Part shown: one piece after another, positions 5,816 to 6,900 of the stretch
Numbering within the stretch: position 1 is the stretch's first letter
Layout of the letters: every line of letters begins with the position of its first letter
NCBI GenBank assembly: GCA_009842375.1
Contig: VYFM01000207.1
Coordinates: forward strand, 1 to 6,900
Reading direction: 5' to 3'
DNA: 6,900 nucleotides
DNA from: Candidatus Poribacteria bacterium
Lineage (GTDB): Bacteria > Poribacteria > WGA-4E > WGA-3G
Translations under genes and position numbers: made by a program
The notes under the pieces: model-generated
The model's input: only the letters and a program-made list of their open reading frames with translations
Told to the model about the DNA's origin: nothing
The model's database searches: none

Positions 5816-6900
5816 GGGCGATGACAAAATTGTCTACTTATGGGATGTCGATAAAGGTCAGCATAAGCAAGTCCTAATGGGAAATGCATTCTGGATGAAT
5901 AAAGTGCTGTTTAGTCCAGATGGAAAGTCGCTGGCTGTTGTGAGTCGTGACCATTCCATCTATTTATATGATACTGCAACAGGTATAAACAAACAAATCC
6001 ACATAGAACATGCACTAATAGCAAACAACGTGGTGTTTAGTCCAGATGGGCAGACTTTCGCAATTGTATGTCGTGACCATTCCATCCATATATGGGATGC
6101 TGCGTTGGGTATCCACTTGCAAACCTTAACAAGTCAACATATTCCTAACGAACAAACAAAAAATATGATTCCTTACAGCAACTGGACAATCAGTCCAGAT
6201 TCGGCAATGTTTGCAGGAGGAAATCCGGATGGTAGTATCAGTTTGTGGGATGTTAACTCTGCAAAGCATAAGTTTCTCATTGGACATAATGATTCTGTGC
6301 AAAGTGTGGCATTCAGTCCAGATGGTAGAATCTTTGCCAGTGGAAGTAAAGACAAAACAATCCGTATATGGGATGTTGCAACTGGTAAACACAAGGATAC
6401 ATTAAGGAATCAAGGAATGGTAGGCAAACAAAAACAAAACGAGAACACGGTGGCTGTCAGCAGTGTATCTTTCAACCCAGATTCTCGTCTACTTGCCAGT
6501 GGAAGTATGGATGGGAGCATCAAAATATGGGACCTTGAAACAGGGGACACCAAGCATACTCTCGCCGGACATACGCAGAAAATAATTTATCTTACCTTTA
6601 GTCCAGATGGGACGGTGCTTGCAAGTGTAAGTATAGATGGCACACTCAGCCTATGGGATGTTACTACAGGTTCACACAAGCGGACACTTGGCGCGCGTAA
6701 AGGAACAATTTGGAGTGTATCGTTCACACCTGACGGAGTGCCTTTCGCTGGTGAAATCAACAACAATGTCATCTTTTTGTGGCAGGTAGAAAAGGGCACT
6801 CGCAAAAAAGTCCTCATAGGGCAAGGTTCTCCAGTTTCGCATGTATCCTTCAGTCCGGATGGACGCACACTTTCGAGTACGAGTGCTGATGGTACAGTGT
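4962..6900 (+). CDS. secreted 14-blade (or longer) WD40 protein (3' end outside window)
   Basis: The frame is open from ATG 4962 to the right edge, 646 codons, with no stop in view. Residues 1-25 form a clear signal peptide: a short basic start, a hydrophobic core at 7-20, and a signal peptidase I site STFA/QD between 25 and 26. The cap WVLPRGVKTRFGKG (31-44) matches the cap of the gene starting at 2807. Blade 1 ends in GIWIYD (65-70). Blades 2-13 end near residues 117, 160, 211, 253, 295, 337, 379, 430, 471, 524, 566 and 608, and blade 14 has begun (SFSPDGRTLSS, 629-639). This fits two seven-bladed propellers, with the stop expected shortly after the edge. Longer junctions follow blades 3 (about 161-185), 8 (about 388-407) and 10 (about 483-499). 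Blades 7 and 8 share RDHSI at the same position. Blade 13 ends in LWQ, without the usual Asp. Likely a periplasmic or extracellular binding scaffold; the ligand is unknown and no catalytic domain is seen. Confidence 0.93.
   Translation, partial: MQKVTSYILLLMLIVSTLYLPSTFAQDYTRWVLPRGVKTRFGKGYVNDIQYSQDSSIFAVATSIGIWIYDANTFQELILLTDYSYGSNKVFGADSISFSEDGQTLASGTSGDITLWDIPNKRWKMRMGRGKISSGSSKIAFCLNGKTLAHADLDGIELWDADIDGGHRDLTNERMIYRKVEHAIDIKCISFSPDGNVLATGNQDGTIHLWDKVKGEHLRTLTGHTAVVTSISFSPDGKTLASGSKDKTILLWDVNTGEQRNTLRGHKKPIYSVSFSPDGKTLASGGDDKIVYLWDVDKGQHKQVLMGNAFWMNKVLFSPDGKSLAVVSRDHSIYLYDTATGINKQIHIEHALIANNVVFSPDGQTFAIVCRDHSIHIWDAALGIHLQTLTSQHIPNEQTKNMIPYSNWTISPDSAMFAGGNPDGSISLWDVNSAKHKFLIGHNDSVQSVAFSPDGRIFASGSKDKTIRIWDVATGKHKDTLRNQGMVGKQKQNENTVAVSSVSFNPDSRLLASGSMDGSIKIWDLETGDTKHTLAGHTQKIIYLTFSPDGTVLASVSIDGTLSLWDVTTGSHKRTLGARKGTIWSVSFTPDGVPFAGEINNNVIFLWQVEKGTRKKVLIGQGSPVSHVSFSPDGRTLSSTSADGTV

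Overview
The window is one block of tandem, same-strand genes. All of them encode WD40-repeat beta-propeller proteins and nothing else: no enzyme domain, RNA gene, transposon, CRISPR array or unrelated gene is visible. Base composition is AT-rich (roughly 40% GC by eye). The repeats follow a bacterial WD40 consensus (FSPDGKTLASGSKDxTIRLWD, a TGKHK-type turn, TLKGH) with a period of about 42 residues (126 bp). Arrays of stand-alone exported WD40 proteins opening with a 'LPxGVKxRxGKG...GIWLYD' segment remind me of Candidatus Poribacteria (sponge-associated or marine PVC-like bacteria). That assignment rests on remembered family resemblance, not on a marker gene, and other WD40-rich lineages (Planctomycetes, Cyanobacteria, Chloroflexi) are possible.

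Layout: (1) The 3' part of a WD40 gene enters from the left edge and ends at 1630, with 12 recognisable blades in view. (2) A complete 343-residue gene at 1689-2720 (GTG start) has an N-terminal membrane anchor and exactly seven blades, one degenerate. (3) A gene starting at 2807 has a signal-like N-terminus and is stopped by an in-frame TGA at 4175-4177, inside its ninth blade. The same frame then stays open to 4861 and supplies the other five blades, so the ancestral gene was a 14-blade protein of about 684 codons, now split. (4) A gene starting at 4962 has a clear signal peptide and stays open to the right edge, with 14 blades begun. Gaps between genes are 58, 85 (from 2721 to the ATG at 2807, plus one) and 100 bp, each ending in a Shine-Dalgarno-like purine run. 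No convincing terminator is seen, so co-transcription is possible. A sigma70-like promoter may sit just before gene 2.

Function: all N-termini in view carry export or anchoring signals, so the propellers probably work outside the cytoplasm as binding scaffolds. Blade numbers fall on multiples of seven (7, 14, at least 14), suggesting single and double seven-bladed propellers. Nothing identifies the ligand. The main points are the clustered substitutions that inactivate gene 3, the paralogue expansion with shared N-terminal cap, and DNA-level near-identity between some blades, which suggests recent duplication or gene conversion.
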